Assembly (NCBI GenBank): GCA_029204225.1
Contig: CM055111.1
Location: forward strand, 46,987,224-47,051,223
DNA: 64,000 nt
Source: Diphasiastrum complanatum
Lineage: Eukaryota; Streptophyta; Lycopodiopsida; Lycopodiales; Lycopodiaceae
Direction: 5' to 3'
Of this stretch, positions 35,861-48,426 are shown piece after piece. The notes beneath the pieces are model-generated. The model ran no database searches, was not told the origin of the DNA, and was given only the letters and a program-made list of their open reading frames with translations. The translations under genes and the position numbers were made by a program. Position 1 is the first letter of the stretch. Every line of letters starts with the position of its first letter.

Positions 35861-37612
35861 AAGTGGGGGCACAAAAATAATTCAAGTTTAAACATCGACG
35901 ATAATCCAGATGAAGTTGTTGGCTTTTTAGAAGAAGCAACTATGGTGCTTATGCAACAAATGGATGTGCAAAAAAATGCATTTGATGATGAAGATGAGGA
36001 CATCGAGCCTTTTGATGCTTTAAATCAAAGTGAAAATGTTTTCAAGGATATTCAAAGAGAAACAATTGTTAATCAAAATAATGGTGATGAGGATCTTATA
36101 GGTAAATAATATTTTGTCATGTTCAGCATCCAAATAAAATATTGAAAATCATGATTGGTGTGGATTCAATTTTTCAAAGTTCAAGTTAAGATGCACTGTG
36201 CTATTAAAAAAGAAAAGTAATGATAAAGAAACATTTACAAATAACAGATTTTGATACAACTTTGAGAGTGTCTGAAAAAATTAAGTGAAATTCTAAATGC
36301 CATTGTGTTGTTAGAGCCATAACTTTGATAATGCTTTGCACAATTTGAATTTGATCTGACTTTTAATTGATACTTATTGATAGACTTGCATTTATAACTT
36401 TTTATTAAAGTTCAGATACATTATCTTTGCCAAAAATTAACAATGAATGCATGATAAAAGCATTGGAGAGAGAAAAGATTTCTATATATGCAAAGCTTTG
36501 TAGAATTCAAATAGGAGTCCAAAAGCATGCTTTGTTGCTTCTTTGATCAACCTAGGCACAACCTTTAGTTTGAGATCTCAGCAAGAGAGTTATTTGTCAC
36601 AAAGACATGTAGAAAATACATGTAAGTCTGGAAATATATGAAGAATTGGCACTACAAAGTTGAGAATTATAAACAATAGCAATAGAAACAAAAGCAAATT
36701 AGCATGTATTGGGAAAGATATAAAGTTAAAGTCAAAAACAGAAATTAAAAAAAAATCGGCCCATGGCATAGAGCAAGCGGATAAAGATTCAGAGTCTCCA
36801 AGTCAAGTACATGAAGTTCATAGAAAGCTAATACAATGACGAAGCTCATGAGCTATTTGTTCACGAAAGTGTTAATGTGTTGAAGTTCAACCTAGATGTA
36901 CAATATAGAGCATCTATTAATGCATTTTTTCTTTCCAACGCACTAAATTATCTATAGACTCGTGTACGTTCATGAGCCCATGGTAGAGTTTCAATGAATT
37001 CTTGAGGTGTTTCACTAGTGCTCAAGACCATAAAGAGTTACATGAGTTTCAACTTATAGTCCCATTGCCAATGGACACATGTGTATGTGTGTGTCAACTG
37101 GCACATGTGTATGTGTGCATGTGCAAATGGGGACAAAATAGGATAAAGCTCAAGTCCCATGGCATTTTGCCTTTTTTAAGCATCTTGATAGAAATTAGAA
37201 TATCAAAATTAGTAATAATAGAATAAATCTATAAATGCTCATTGCACTACTAGAGCCCCAAATACGAATTGATGCTTTTGCACAACTTGAATATGATTTG
37301 AATTCTCTGGTTGATACATATTTTGATAGACTTGCATTCATGATATATAATTATTTGGAATCTGATGCTCAATTTCATCATATGGTGTTTGATGCTTTGT
37401 ACTCTACATGCTCATTACAGTACTAGAGCCACAAATTCTAGTTAATGCTTTGCACAACTTGAACCTGGTTCCCTTATAATATGCCTTTCAGCATAATTGT
37501 TTCGATATTATGTTAGTTTTGCCTAACTTAGATTGATTATTAAAATTATTTTGACTGATTTTAGATTTGTATGTTCATGTGTTTTACTTGGCAGCATTAG
37601 AAGAAGCTCGAC
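35861..37612. other. AT-rich region with gene-like remnants
   Basis: 35890-36107 (plus) is open and acidic (DDEDEDIEPFDALN). A phrase around TAGAGCCACAAATTnnnnTTAATGCTTTGCACAACTTGAA, written here with gaps, recurs in degenerate form near 36317, 37250 and 37428. These may be decayed pieces of the gene family represented at 38.3 kb, but I cannot show it. Confidence 0.3.
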
Positions 37613-38098
37613 TTGCAAATATGGATGCCATTTGAATGTGAGGCCATAATTGCGTCTAAAGTACAAGATGTTACAAAAGATCATCAAGGCTTGCAGAATG
37701 ATGATTTAATATTGGAAGGCAATGATCTAACTTGTAAGGATACTTCATTACAAAAGAATGTGGATATGTGTGATATAGACCAAAAAACAAGAATACATGT
37801 GGAGCATGGAGATTCAAATGTTCAAGTTGTTGTCATCGAATTCAATCAAGCACTTTTGGTGGATTGTTTCATTGTTGATTCAACTTTTGCCTTGGAAATT
37901 GAAACACAAGCAGTTTCTCTTGATTGTCCAAGTAGTCCAGATGTTCAATGTGATTATGTTCTTCATTATCTGAATAGAAAGATAGAGGAGACTTTGAATT
38001 CTAGCTCTGATAGAGCTAAATTGGATTTTGTTATAAGTTTAAACCACCTCAAGGAAAGATACCACACCATCCATATGCATATTCAAAAACCATTATAG
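37613..38098 (+). CDS. Unrecognised open frame upstream of the phosphatase relic
   Basis: About 160 codons are open, rich in Asp, Glu, Gln and Val, with no motif I recognise; the end reads LNHLKERYHTIHMHIQKPL. It is preceded by an acceptor-like TTGGCAG at about 37590. Its position and strand suit an N-terminal part of the FCP1-like relic that follows, but no junction is evident. Confidence 0.35.
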   Translation: MQIWMPFECEAIIASKVQDVTKDHQGLQNDDLILEGNDLTCKDTSLQKNVDMCDIDQKTRIHVEHGDSNVQVVVIEFNQALLVDCFIVDSTFALEIETQAVSLDCPSSPDVQCDYVLHYLNRKIEETLNSSSDRAKLDFVISLNHLKERYHTIHMHIQKPL

Positions 38099-38272
38099 AA
38101 CTTGGATGATATGGATTTTATATCTATCAATGAATTTGGTACTTTTATAGAATAAATATAGTAGCATTTTTCCTCTTGTAAAATTTAGATTTATTTGAAT
38201 GGAATTTTCTCTTTTAAAAACCGTGGATGTACAAACATTATCATAAATTTTGGCAACACATTTTAATAAGTC

Positions 38273-38854
38273 GTGCATGAATTTTTTGTTTTTGTTAATG
38301 TGGACTTTGATGTTATTGCAAGATTGGAACTATCAATGTGTTATCGCCTTGTGAAATACATAATTTTTAACTTGAATGGATTGCTTGTGAAGACATGGAA
38401 AGAAAAACCATGTCCTAAAGGTGCATATATGATGTATGGAGAAAAGGCCATTCAATTGCGAACAGGAGCAACTACATTTTTGGATAATATGTTCCAAAAT
38501 TTCAAAGTTGGCATTTGGAGTTTTATGACAATGCATAGTATCCAACAATGTCTTGATGTTTTGAATGTAACTGGAAAGCGACAATATAGCTTCCATGTTA
38601 TTTGGGATCAAACAAAATGTTATAGTGAGACAAAGTACAGAATGCCTGGTAGACAACAAATTTGAGTTTTTTCTAAGCCATTGTGCTATCTTTGGAGCAT
38701 GTGTTGTGAAATGTTACCAATCAATACGTTGTTGATCGATGATGATCCTTACAAGGCTTGCATGAATCCACCTGGCAATGGATTTTATCCTGATCCTTTT
38801 GATGGCTCTTCCGAAGACAACTTTTTGAATATAGTTTTGTGGTCTAAAAATTAA
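38273..38854 (+). pseudogene. FCP1/HAD-type phosphatase domain relic
   Basis: One frame carries the landmarks of the plant FCP1-homology (NIF-like, HAD superfamily) phosphatases in order: IIFNLNGLLVKTWKEKP where the catalytic motif lies, RTGATTFLDNMFQNFKVGIW, a WDQTKC motif, then NTLLIDDDPYKACMNPPGN and YPDPFDGSSEDNFL. Known members use an Asp nucleophile in motif I (FDLNG in this plant subgroup); here it is Asn, so the enzyme would be inactive. One TGA (38663-38665) interrupts the frame, which then continues in phase to TAA at 38852-38854. The motif IV aspartates are kept. It is likely a decayed member of a multigene family. The usual substrate class is phosphoserine or phosphothreonine in proteins. 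Confidence 0.7.
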
Positions 38855-38983
38855 AAATAATAACGTATTTTTGTGCATAGTATAATAATGAGTAGTTTTG
38901 GTTTTTGTGCACATATTGTCATGATGGTTGGTTGCTTTTTTGGTGCTTCCAAATATTTTGCTATGTGAATTATAATGGAGTGG

Positions 38984-39884
<901 letters not shown>

Positions 39885-40004
39885 TTTGGATAAGTTTAGA
39901 AAGATGATCTGATCGAACCTTTGCCACAACCAATCCAAACATGCGACAAACTTAGATTTGTTGCAACAAAGCTTTGATCAGATCATCTTCTGAACGTATC
40001 CAAA
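39885..40004. repeat. Long imperfect inverted repeat (about 33-bp arms, 55-base loop)
   Basis: The arms at 39885-39917 and 39973-40004 are complementary at about 27 of 33 positions, including an unbroken GATGATCTGATC core. The 120-base span and internal loop resemble a short MITE or a plant microRNA-precursor-like foldback. Confidence 0.7.
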
Positions 40005-40610
40005 TATGCCAAGACAAGGACAATAAATACAACCAATATATACGAGACATCAACAAGGGCAAGCGTCGATTCGATATCTGATTGTAGTGGTCAATGGAGT
40101 TCAAGTGACTTAAGATCTCCCCAATGGAGATAATGCATTTCTTGCAGGAGACAATGAATCTTGTTATCGAAAACTCATATTATCCAGTTGCAATTACATT
40201 GTGTTTTGCACCATGGAAATGGAGATCATAGAAATGAAAGAGCCTCATAGAAAAATTGATTCATATATTCTCAAAAATGATGTATACAAAAAATTGTATT
40301 ACATAATACAAAATTCCATAGTTCATAATCTATGGATCTTCAATTTTGATGGATGTTCCAATATCTTTGCATTTTATATGCTCTTCCTGTCTTATTCTTA
40401 CCTGCACAAGAGAAATTGTTTTAGTTGATATATTTTATGAAATTGATTCACTTAGAAATAGGAAAAAAAGAATATTTTTATATGGCATACTTTACCTTCA
40501 CACCATTCAATCGAAATTGATAGTACTGAGGTAGATCGAATTGCAACATGTCTAGTTCTGATCGAATGTGATTGAGACACCAATCTTCCTCTACGGATAT
40601 GGCATTGGTC
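40005..40610. other. Non-coding AT-rich stretch
   Basis: Nothing recognised beyond short unremarkable frames. Confidence 0.3.
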
Positions 40611-40790
40611 CAAGGGCAAAGAGTCAAGGGCTAAGGGCTAATTGCCGACAACCAAGGGCTAAGTGCTAGCAGCTAAGAACTAAGCTCCAACGGCGAAGGG
40701 TCAAGGTCTAGGGACAAAGAGTCAAGGGCCAACAGGTAAGGGTCAAGGGTCATGGTCTAAGGACCATGGGGCACCACCACTTGGATTATG
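40611..40790. repeat. Purine-rich degenerate short-tandem repeat
   Basis: Phrases of the type AAGGGCTAA and AAGGGTCAAGG recur about every 8-20 bases through this stretch. Confidence 0.65.
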
Positions 40791-42303
40791 TTGACTGATC
40801 TAGTAAACTTGCTGATCATCATAATCATCAAAATATTTTATATTATTTTCATTAGGGGATACTAGAACTCAAAATGGGCCCCTTGTCAAGATGTTGTTTT
40901 TGACTTTGCATGCTTTCAACGCTTATGTGTCCCAATGAATGGTGTCCATTTGTGACGAACTATAACAGTGGTTGACGAACGGAAATTGTATTTAACTTTC
41001 CCGGCCAATTTTTTGTGATTTTCAAATATCCCGCCGGGCAGAACAAACAATTGTGATTGGACCACAGTTACTGCCCGAATACTCTTATGTTGCCCGTCAT
41101 TGTACACTCGAGGTTGATTTGACGTCAATAGTCGTAAACTGTACTTAACTAATCCTTGTAGTTTAGGAGCTTCTTGCCATTCATAGGTATACCTCTCATT
41201 TTCTTCATTCTATCTTTATTTTTGGATTGTCATTCTTAGGTTTACCTCACAATCTCTACATTATCTTCGTTCTCAGCTTGCGTAGTCATATTTTCAACTA
41301 ATGGCTACACATAATCGGAGACCAAGAAAATCCATTGATGCAATCAATATTTGCAATGAAAAAAATGCAAAAGATCAATAGATACCAAGAATATATTGAG
41401 AATATCAATGGATCTTGATGCATCCCTCTGCAAAAGGCTCATTTCGAAAAAGAAAAAGATCGGATAACATATATAGAAGCTCTTGGAAAGGCAGGATAAT
41501 GGATTTTAAAGTATCACCTGCCAATCTATCTATCACGAAAGTTTTGGTTCAGCATGCTTATCTTCACAATGAGCTCAACATTCATGATTTGAATCCAAAT
41601 GATAGAAGAAAATGCAATTGTAAGTTTTCATATTTAATTTCTTTAGAGTTAGCATTTTCTTTAAATTATATTTTTCTTGCGATATTTTTGTTGGTTTTGC
41701 AGATTTGTATCCATCAAATTTCGTTGAATGGCAAACAGTTCAATAGATAGCAGGAATAATCAATGTCATACATTTGGATATCAGTATTTTACAATATAAA
41801 GGTCGTTCTCCAAAATCACTTTTAGAGTCAAGAATTTAGGCAGATCAAGGCTATGAAAAACAAACATGTTGGAAAACCGTAGAAATTGAAGATGAATGAA
41901 TCATTACCTAAATTAATAACAAGAAAAAAAACAAGTAAGAACAACCATAGAAAATTTGTAAATATATCTCTATTAAAATTTTCTGTACATGTGTCTCATC
42001 CACATCAAGTGAGACGAATATTTAATCAATATCAACTATCCATGATCTCTAAATCCATTTCTCCAGTTGGAAGTAGCTTGGGTGGAGAACACTCAGCCAC
42101 TGCAACTGGATATGAATTTATGATCACAAGCTTTATGGTCTCCTACCTGAAGTGCATTATCTTCATTGGGGAGACCTTCGGGCATTTAAACTGAAAAAAA
42201 AAAACATAAACACAGTTAAATGTAATTAATCAAAGATCAGTTAATAGGAATTTGAATATGAAAAAAACAAAAACACAATAAAAATTTATTAATCGAAGAT
42301 TAC
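40791..42303. other. Region downstream of the transposase-like gene
   Basis: A plus-strand stretch (41415-41620) is open up to a donor-like AATT/GTAAG at about 41620, and an acceptor-like TTTTGCAG follows at about 41700; what comes after contains stops. I do not recognise the product. Confidence 0.25.
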
Positions 42304-43591
42304 CTCTTCCAGATTTGGAAGTCCATCTTGTAATGCAAGTCAATTAGAAAAGTGTTTGGCATTGCATACGGTATACCAACCACAGTTGACAGAATCAACC
42401 TATTGGGAGGACTGCAGAATCAAAATGTTAACACTTATAATTCCATGCTAGTAGAATATGCAGGTAAATAAGTTTTTGAATAATACGAACCTCAGCATGC
42501 AAATGTGCATATGTGAACATATTTTAATGGAATTGGCAGGACACTTTTCATATTTGGATCTTCAGCTTCTCGTGTTGGGCCAGTGTTTGTTGATCGTCCC
42601 AAATTCATATTGTAGGAATCTTTCATGCAATAAAGACATGGATGCTTTGATGTTGTCCCATGAGAGACATTATACATACATTTTAAAGTTTTCAAATTCT
42701 TTGCAAGGTGCCATTGAATTTGAAAACTTCCATGGTTTTCGACAGTAAATTTCTCACCCTCCAAATGTCTCTTTATAATCTCGCCATAATTTGTTCTTGA
42801 AAATATCCATGAAAGTATTTTATGGTCCTCTTTCAAGACCTGTAGAGAAACAAGTAATGCATGACATGTCAATAAAAACTGGCAAGGTATGAATTATTAA
42901 TAAAGATATTCTATATGAAAATTGAAATGTATACCTGGAATGCCGCCAACCACCATATGTGATTTTCCAATTGAACACTAAACGTTCGATCATTTGTATT
43001 TGAAATTTTGTTCATCAAAGTGACACTCAATCGTTCCAACTTCTGGCCCTTGATGATTTCAGATTCATCCAATTTTATTACAATAATGATCTTTCCATTT
43101 ACTTGATGTTCGTCTAGTTTATAGAATCGAATACTGTATTTTAGAACATTTTCAATATCAAGGAAAATATTATTGCAATCGTTGTAATTGAGCTCACCAT
43201 ATTCTGATTTGTATAATTCAGTTATATGAAGTGGTTGGCCAACTACTTTGAACATTCCGTCATTATAAAAATTTCTAGCTAGTCTTACCCGGTATGGATG
43301 CGGAAGATAAATTTTCTTCACCATCACTTGGGAAAAAGCTTCTTTAACTATTCTAAAAAAAGTAGAATAAGCATTTCTGCTAATTCCATATACATCACAT
43401 GCATCTTGTATCACATTCGCATCCAAGTATGATTGAACCTTAATCAAAACAGTCTCTACTATTTCATTTTTCATTTTTTCAAACCGAGCATTTTTTATCA
43501 TTTCCTTTGCTGACTTTCTTGGTAAACATGACTTAAAGATTATCCAATGCATGAACGATTTGTTAAATAGTTCTTTGCAACCAAACATGAT
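42304..43591 (-). CDS. Transposase-like gene of unassigned family, at least three exons, probably decayed
   Basis: Exon a runs 43591-42935 (after TTGCAG) and exon b from 42839 (after CTCTACAG) to about 42494. The donor at 42934 is CCAG/GTATAC and the phase is kept. A likely further exon is 42411-42304 (CTGCAG acceptor, AGAG/GTAATC donor). Exon a has a helix-turn-helix-like stretch (DACDVYGISRNAYSTFFRIV) and an acidic motif VIKLDESEIIKG. Exon b has WHLAKNLKTLKCMY followed by a CLYC pair. The order (acidic D/E motif, strand, W...D/NxK.L...G..... CxxC) recalls uncharacterised repetitive proteins I associate with fungi, sponges and cnidarians; this is memory, not a search. Where family members have Asp before KxL this copy has Asn, and the frame shifts near 42500, so it is probably dead. 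A host gene cannot be excluded. Confidence 0.5.
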
Positions 43592-43705
43592 CTGCAACAA
43601 ACATATGAAACTCAAATTATGTTTAATAAATAAATAATACATGTTATCAAGTGCAAATCAAACTTAAATGACATATACAAATCAAATAAACAATTTATAT
43701 GACAG

Positions 43706-44340
43706 CTAACTAGAATGCTCGAATTTTTTTTTCTGATTGTCGCTATGTGTAGATAAGTCATCAATATTCTTCATCGGTACTCTCTTTCTTTTCTTCTTCA
43801 TCATTGTCTTATTGATAACTTTTATATCAACAGCAGATTTTAAACTCTCGGATCGCAACTTTTCCATGGATTCTAACATTTCTTGGTTTGATCCCTGAAG
43901 AGTAGTGACAATAGCATTCAACTTTGACATAGCATTCTTGAGTGCATTGTTTTCAGCACTAGTGTGTTGCACATAATGAAACAATTGTTGATTTGCACAT
44001 TGCAATTGTTGATTAGCAAACTGTAATTGTTGATTAAGACAAGATATGCTATGCATTCCAATATCACGTAACCTTTGACAATATCCATGTAATTCGCTAT
44101 CTCCTTCACATACATATCTGAGATGATGAGTTACAGACTTAAAATCTGGACACAAATTGGTAGCTGGATCATTGGGATAAATTGATCCATCCACCCACAA
44201 ATCTATATTCATATGATTATTCATTCTCAATTCTCTAACTATTGCAGTAGCATTCTCTACAACTTTTGCATTTTTCTTAATAATTAGAGTGCATTCCATC
44301 GGAAGAGCAACATGCAAATGGAACATTGCCATTGTTAAAG
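43706..44340 (-). CDS. Coiled-coil protein with basic tail, unrecognised
   Basis: An open frame of about 210 codons that may begin as an exon at 44340 after an acceptor-like ATTGTAG. The N-terminal 75 residues include WVDGSIYPNDPATNLCPDF. The middle has three near repeats of NQQLQ(F/C)A and a long heptad-like region. The C-terminus is strongly basic (KKKRKRVP), like a nuclear localisation signal. It is on the same strand and just upstream of the transposase-like gene, so it could be its N-terminal part or a partner ORF; no splice in the right phase was found. Confidence 0.4.
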
Positions 44341-44679
44341 CTACAATCATGTAAATGAATCAAACTATAGTAAATCAATATGAATAGATCTAGCATTCCT
44401 TACTTTTGTAATGTTTATGTAACATTGAAAAATCGTCCCGCCTCATATTTCACTATAAGCATACAGTAATTTCAAAAGTTCTGCCTCTCCCGCTTCAGTT
44501 TTTGCATTGAGCACACCAAGATTTTTAGTCTTAAAGGTCTAGTCCCGAATTTTGGAACAAGCATGAAGAGAAGTTATTACATCTTATGCTTAACTAACTA
44601 TTGTCTGAAGTTAACCATACTAGTTAAACGTCGGGCAAGGTCGAAAACTCGGAAAACGGTGACCAGAAGCTACCGATTT

Positions 44680-44925
44680 TCACTCTCTCTCTCTACGTAA
44701 CCTCTCTCTAAAGTGAAATTTCTTAAAGGGCCCATTTTGAGCCCATATTGTCCCTAGTGCTAGATAGTCTTCATATGACACTTGTTCGCACTGATTGGAT
44801 TCGCCGCACTGATTGAATTCGCCATCGCTGTGTTCATAATGTTGATCTTCAAAATCATAGTTAGATTGATCCTCGTATTTAGAGTCACCATCATCTGTGT
44901 ACTCAAAATCAAAAACCACATCCAT
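44680..44925 (-). CDS. Acidic open frame, possible first exon
   Basis: It begins MDVVFDFEYTDDGDS and continues rich in Asp, Glu and Gln (about 25 acidic residues in 81). Its position upstream of the coiled-coil frame suggests a shared transcript. The donor-like GAGAG/GTTACG near 44700 does not match the phase of the next frame, so the link is unproven. Confidence 0.3.
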   Translation of the reverse strand: MDVVFDFEYTDDGDSKYEDQSNYDFEDQHYEHSDGEFNQCGESNQCEQVSYEDYLALGTIWAQNGPFKKFHFRERLRRERE

Positions 44926-45555
44926 ATTGAGAATTGAGAGACCCGTAGGGTATGGTATAGTGAGCTGAAGTTTTCAGTGTCAAGCTCGTCGTTCTGATGA
45001 CTTCCCGTTTTTACTGCATTGGAATCCGAGCTCAAATAGAAAAGTTATGGTCGTTAATAGAATGATAAGGAAGTGAATTAGTTGAAACTTAGAAAAAGGG
45101 GGTCCTTATAAAAACTTTTATAAATTGAAATGGATAATACTTTGAAATCCATAAAACATTTCGTGCTCATAAAAGAATATAAGAAACCAAGAAAATGTTA
45201 TAAATTTACTGCAAATTTTGTTTTCAACGGTTACTTTTGTAATCCATCCAAGTGTCCGTTAAAAAAACTCGTGAAATATATGCATACGATAGAAATCTGT
45301 AAAATATATATGTATGTATATATATTGGTGGGCGCAGGGGCGCGGCTGCTGGCGCGTGCTCTGAGTGTCTGCAGCCAGGAGATAGAGAGCGGTGGCGAAG
45401 AGAGAAGAAGAGAGAGCGCGAGAGAGAGAGAGGGGGGGGGGGGGTACACATAGGAAGGGAGGGCGAAGGGGCCCGTACTTGTAGGAAGAAAGAACGCGAG
45501 GGAAAAAAAAAACCGTGTGCGAGTTTATGTAATCATTTCGCTTCCTTGTGCGAGT
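44926..45555. other. Intergenic, with a G14 homopolymer and GA-rich stretch
   Basis: A GC-rich then GA-rich segment at 45330-45445 ends in about 14 G (45431-45444). No gene recognised. Confidence 0.5.
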
Positions 45556-45663
45556 TCCTGCGAATTCCTCTTGTGCAAGTTTGAAGCTTGTGCGAGTTCT
45601 AAGATCAGCTCCTGCGAATTCCTCCTGTGCGAATTTGAAGCTTGTGCGAATTCTAAGGTCAGC
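45556..45663. repeat. Tandem duplication, two 54-bp units
   Basis: TCCTGCGAATTCCTC starts at 45556 and 45610. The copies differ at about four positions. GTGCGAGTT-like phrases continue on both sides, so an older array of short repeats is likely. Confidence 0.85.
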
Positions 45664-46296
45664 TAATGCGAGTTTAGACCTGTGAGTAAGGTCACCTCAT
45701 GCAAGTTTGATTGGCAAGTTCGGTTTGACTTGCGAATTTTTTTTAAAATTTGGCGAAATTTCAAAATGAAAGGCTGAAAAAAATTTGCACGAGAAACGAA
45801 ACTTCAGAATTGAAAAAAATGAAGTGTTGCTCTCTCAAAAAAAAACTCCAAAAAAAAAATTTCCAGGATTCTGGCAAATCTGACTTATCTTCACTAATTT
45901 GATCATAACTTTCTCAATATTGCTCCAAATCACACAAACTTGATACTACCTCTGAAAATATAACAACAAGCTTTATCAGCCTATAGGATCAGATCAATAT
46001 TTGAATGTGATCTGATAGGTCAAATTAGCAACCGAACTGGGCTGAAATGTTTGAAAGAAGAAAATTAACAAAACTAAAGCTGGGAAACAAGATTTGTCAT
46101 AACGTTTTGGATACTAATCCAAATGACTTGCCATATGGATCATATCAAAGCTAAGACAATGCTCTAGAAACTTGAAATAAAAGCTCGAATCAAATCTGAA
46201 AAATTCAAACAAAGTGAAACGAATTCTAATCATCTATTTAGACAACTTCTGGGAAAATTGCCAAACCCCAAACTAATAGCAATAACAATGAAGTAA
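45664..46296. other. AT-rich non-coding stretch
   Basis: No coding sequence is seen. Confidence 0.35.
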
Positions 46297-47196
46297 AGCT
46301 AAAAGCAAGAAGAGAACAAGACAATCAAGATAGCATATATACATAGAAAGCTAGAAAAATGGAGATCACAATGGAATTACATTAGTGATGGAAAGAATAG
46401 TACAAGCTATGAACATGAGAATTGATTCATGTGGATAGGGCACATGAGACCTAGCAATGAAGATCCCTATGGATCACATTCAGAAGGAGGAAGCAAGAAG
46501 CTCTCACTTGCAAATGAGCCAAAAGATTCACAAATTGATGTCTCTTGCCTAGTTATAGACAATGCTCTTACTTAACTAAACATAACTATCTTGAGGGATA
46601 GTTAGCCCTTGTTAAGTATTATTTAAACTACATTGGGCCCTTATTGGCCTATTATCCTTATTAATTACTTTGGAGGGCCGAAAGAGGAAACCGCCTTGTT
46701 CTTAAGACTAATAGCTGCATTTGGGCCTACAAAGCATGGATGTACTAACATTACATAGCTAAAAACAAGAAGAGAACAAGACAATCATGACAGCATATCA
46801 AAAGAAAGCTAGGAACCTTGAGATCCCAATGGAATCACATTAGTAATAGAAAGAATAGTACAAGATATGAACATGAGCATTGATTCATGTGGATAGGGCA
46901 CATGAGACCTAGCAATGGAGATCCCTATGGCTCACATTCACAAGGAGGAAACAAGAAGCTCTCACTTGCAAATGAGCCAAAAGATTCACAAATTGATGTC
47001 TCTTGCCTAGTTATAGACAGTGCTCTTACTTAACTAAACATAATTATCTTGAGAGATAGTTAGCCCTTGTTAAGTATTATTTAAACTACATTGGGCCCTT
47101 ATATTGGCCTATTATCCTTATTAATTACTTTGGAGGGCCGAAAGAGAGAACTGCCCTGTTCTTAAGACTAATAGTTCCATTTGGGCCTACAAAGCT
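46297..47196. repeat. Tandem duplication, two copies of about 460 bp
   Basis: AGCTAAAAxCAAGAAGAGAAC begins both copies (46297 and 46757). They share long near-identical blocks (GATAGGGCACATGAGACC, TTGGAGGGCCGAAAGAG) up to GGGCCTACAAAGC. They could be two adjacent terminal repeats of an unidentified element or a plain duplication. Confidence 0.85.
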
Positions 47197-48426
47197 TACA
47201 TTGGATATTATCTTGCATGTATAAGCATGGACGTACTAACTGTACATGACACACGTCGGATGCCAACTAAAACTTTTTTTGATAAAAATAGTATGCCATG
47301 CCATATCCACGTCTGCATGTCGGAACCACAGTTTTCAGATCGAGTTTGGCCCTATCGAACTACGTCACATCCCTCTAACAAGAGTGGCATCAGAGCATGT
47401 TCAAATTATCAATCAAATTCATGATTTGTTTTACATGCACATTTGAATAGTCTACAGAAATATAGAGATATTCAAAGTAGAGCAAAGTTGACTCGACTCC
47501 AAATATTCAAGCTCAAGCCAAACGACTTACCATCGATATCGACTCGACTCGACTCGACACTATCGATTGTCGACACTTTCAACTATCGAACGGTACCACT
47601 CACCATTCGAACATGCCACTATATATAGTAAATGCTCAGTGTCATGCCTACCGCCCACAGTTCAGTTTGGACTCTTCTTGTAAAAACACTTACATCGTGT
47701 CTAAAAACAAGTTCACAAGAACCGATTGGACGATAAGTCTAAACTCTGTGAACTTGTATATATATACAATAGATCTAAAAAAGGCAAAGAAGTGCAATTT
47801 GTGTCGCAACTTGTTACGAATCACAATTGAGTATTTGTTGCCATCGACGCAGCTAAAAGAGGGGAGTGGGGAGGGTCCCCTTTGAGGCCGCTCCCCTGGG
47901 GAAAAGGCCATCGACCGAGGGTGATAGCTTGAGGCGGATGGCCCTTCGCATGGCATGATGTCCTTGGAGGAGGACCTTCTTCAACACCTTCAAGGCAAAA
48001 AGTACACGTAAAAAAGGTGTATGTGTTTTATATGCATGTAACAACTTCAAGATTTTCTCACAGTATATTTGGAGGATGCATTAAATGGCATAATATCAGT
48101 TGAAATTCTTACTTAAACAAGGGCATGTGGCAAGACACTTGGCCCTGCCTTAGGTTGGTATTTTATTTTATTTTACATGTGGTAGAGTAAATGTAAATGT
48201 GACACAAAAAATGGAGAAAGGCATCTTAGTACAAGAAATTGCATGTGGGAAATGTGAATGTTAGAAGGTGGTTTAAAAGTTATTGTTTGATGCAAGTCAG
48301 AAGGCAGGGCAGTTACAAGGTTGTTCTGATCTTGTCCAAGAATGCGATGAAAGTAATATTGCTCTTTATGTTGAGCTCCATGAGAACCAACACCACTTCC
48401 AGCAATAGGAACTCAATGAAGGAGAC
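47197..48426. other. Non-coding stretch at the 3' flank of the Helentron-like element
   Basis: It contains a (GACTC)n-like short repeat near 47535-47560 and a GC-rich patch at 47860-47960. The element's 3' end must lie here or before 48427, but I could not define it. Confidence 0.35.

Noticed and set aside
45300-45480. A CpG-rich promoter for a gene to the right
   Set aside because: The segment is GC-rich only because of GA and G runs; no open frame or leader follows for several kilobases.
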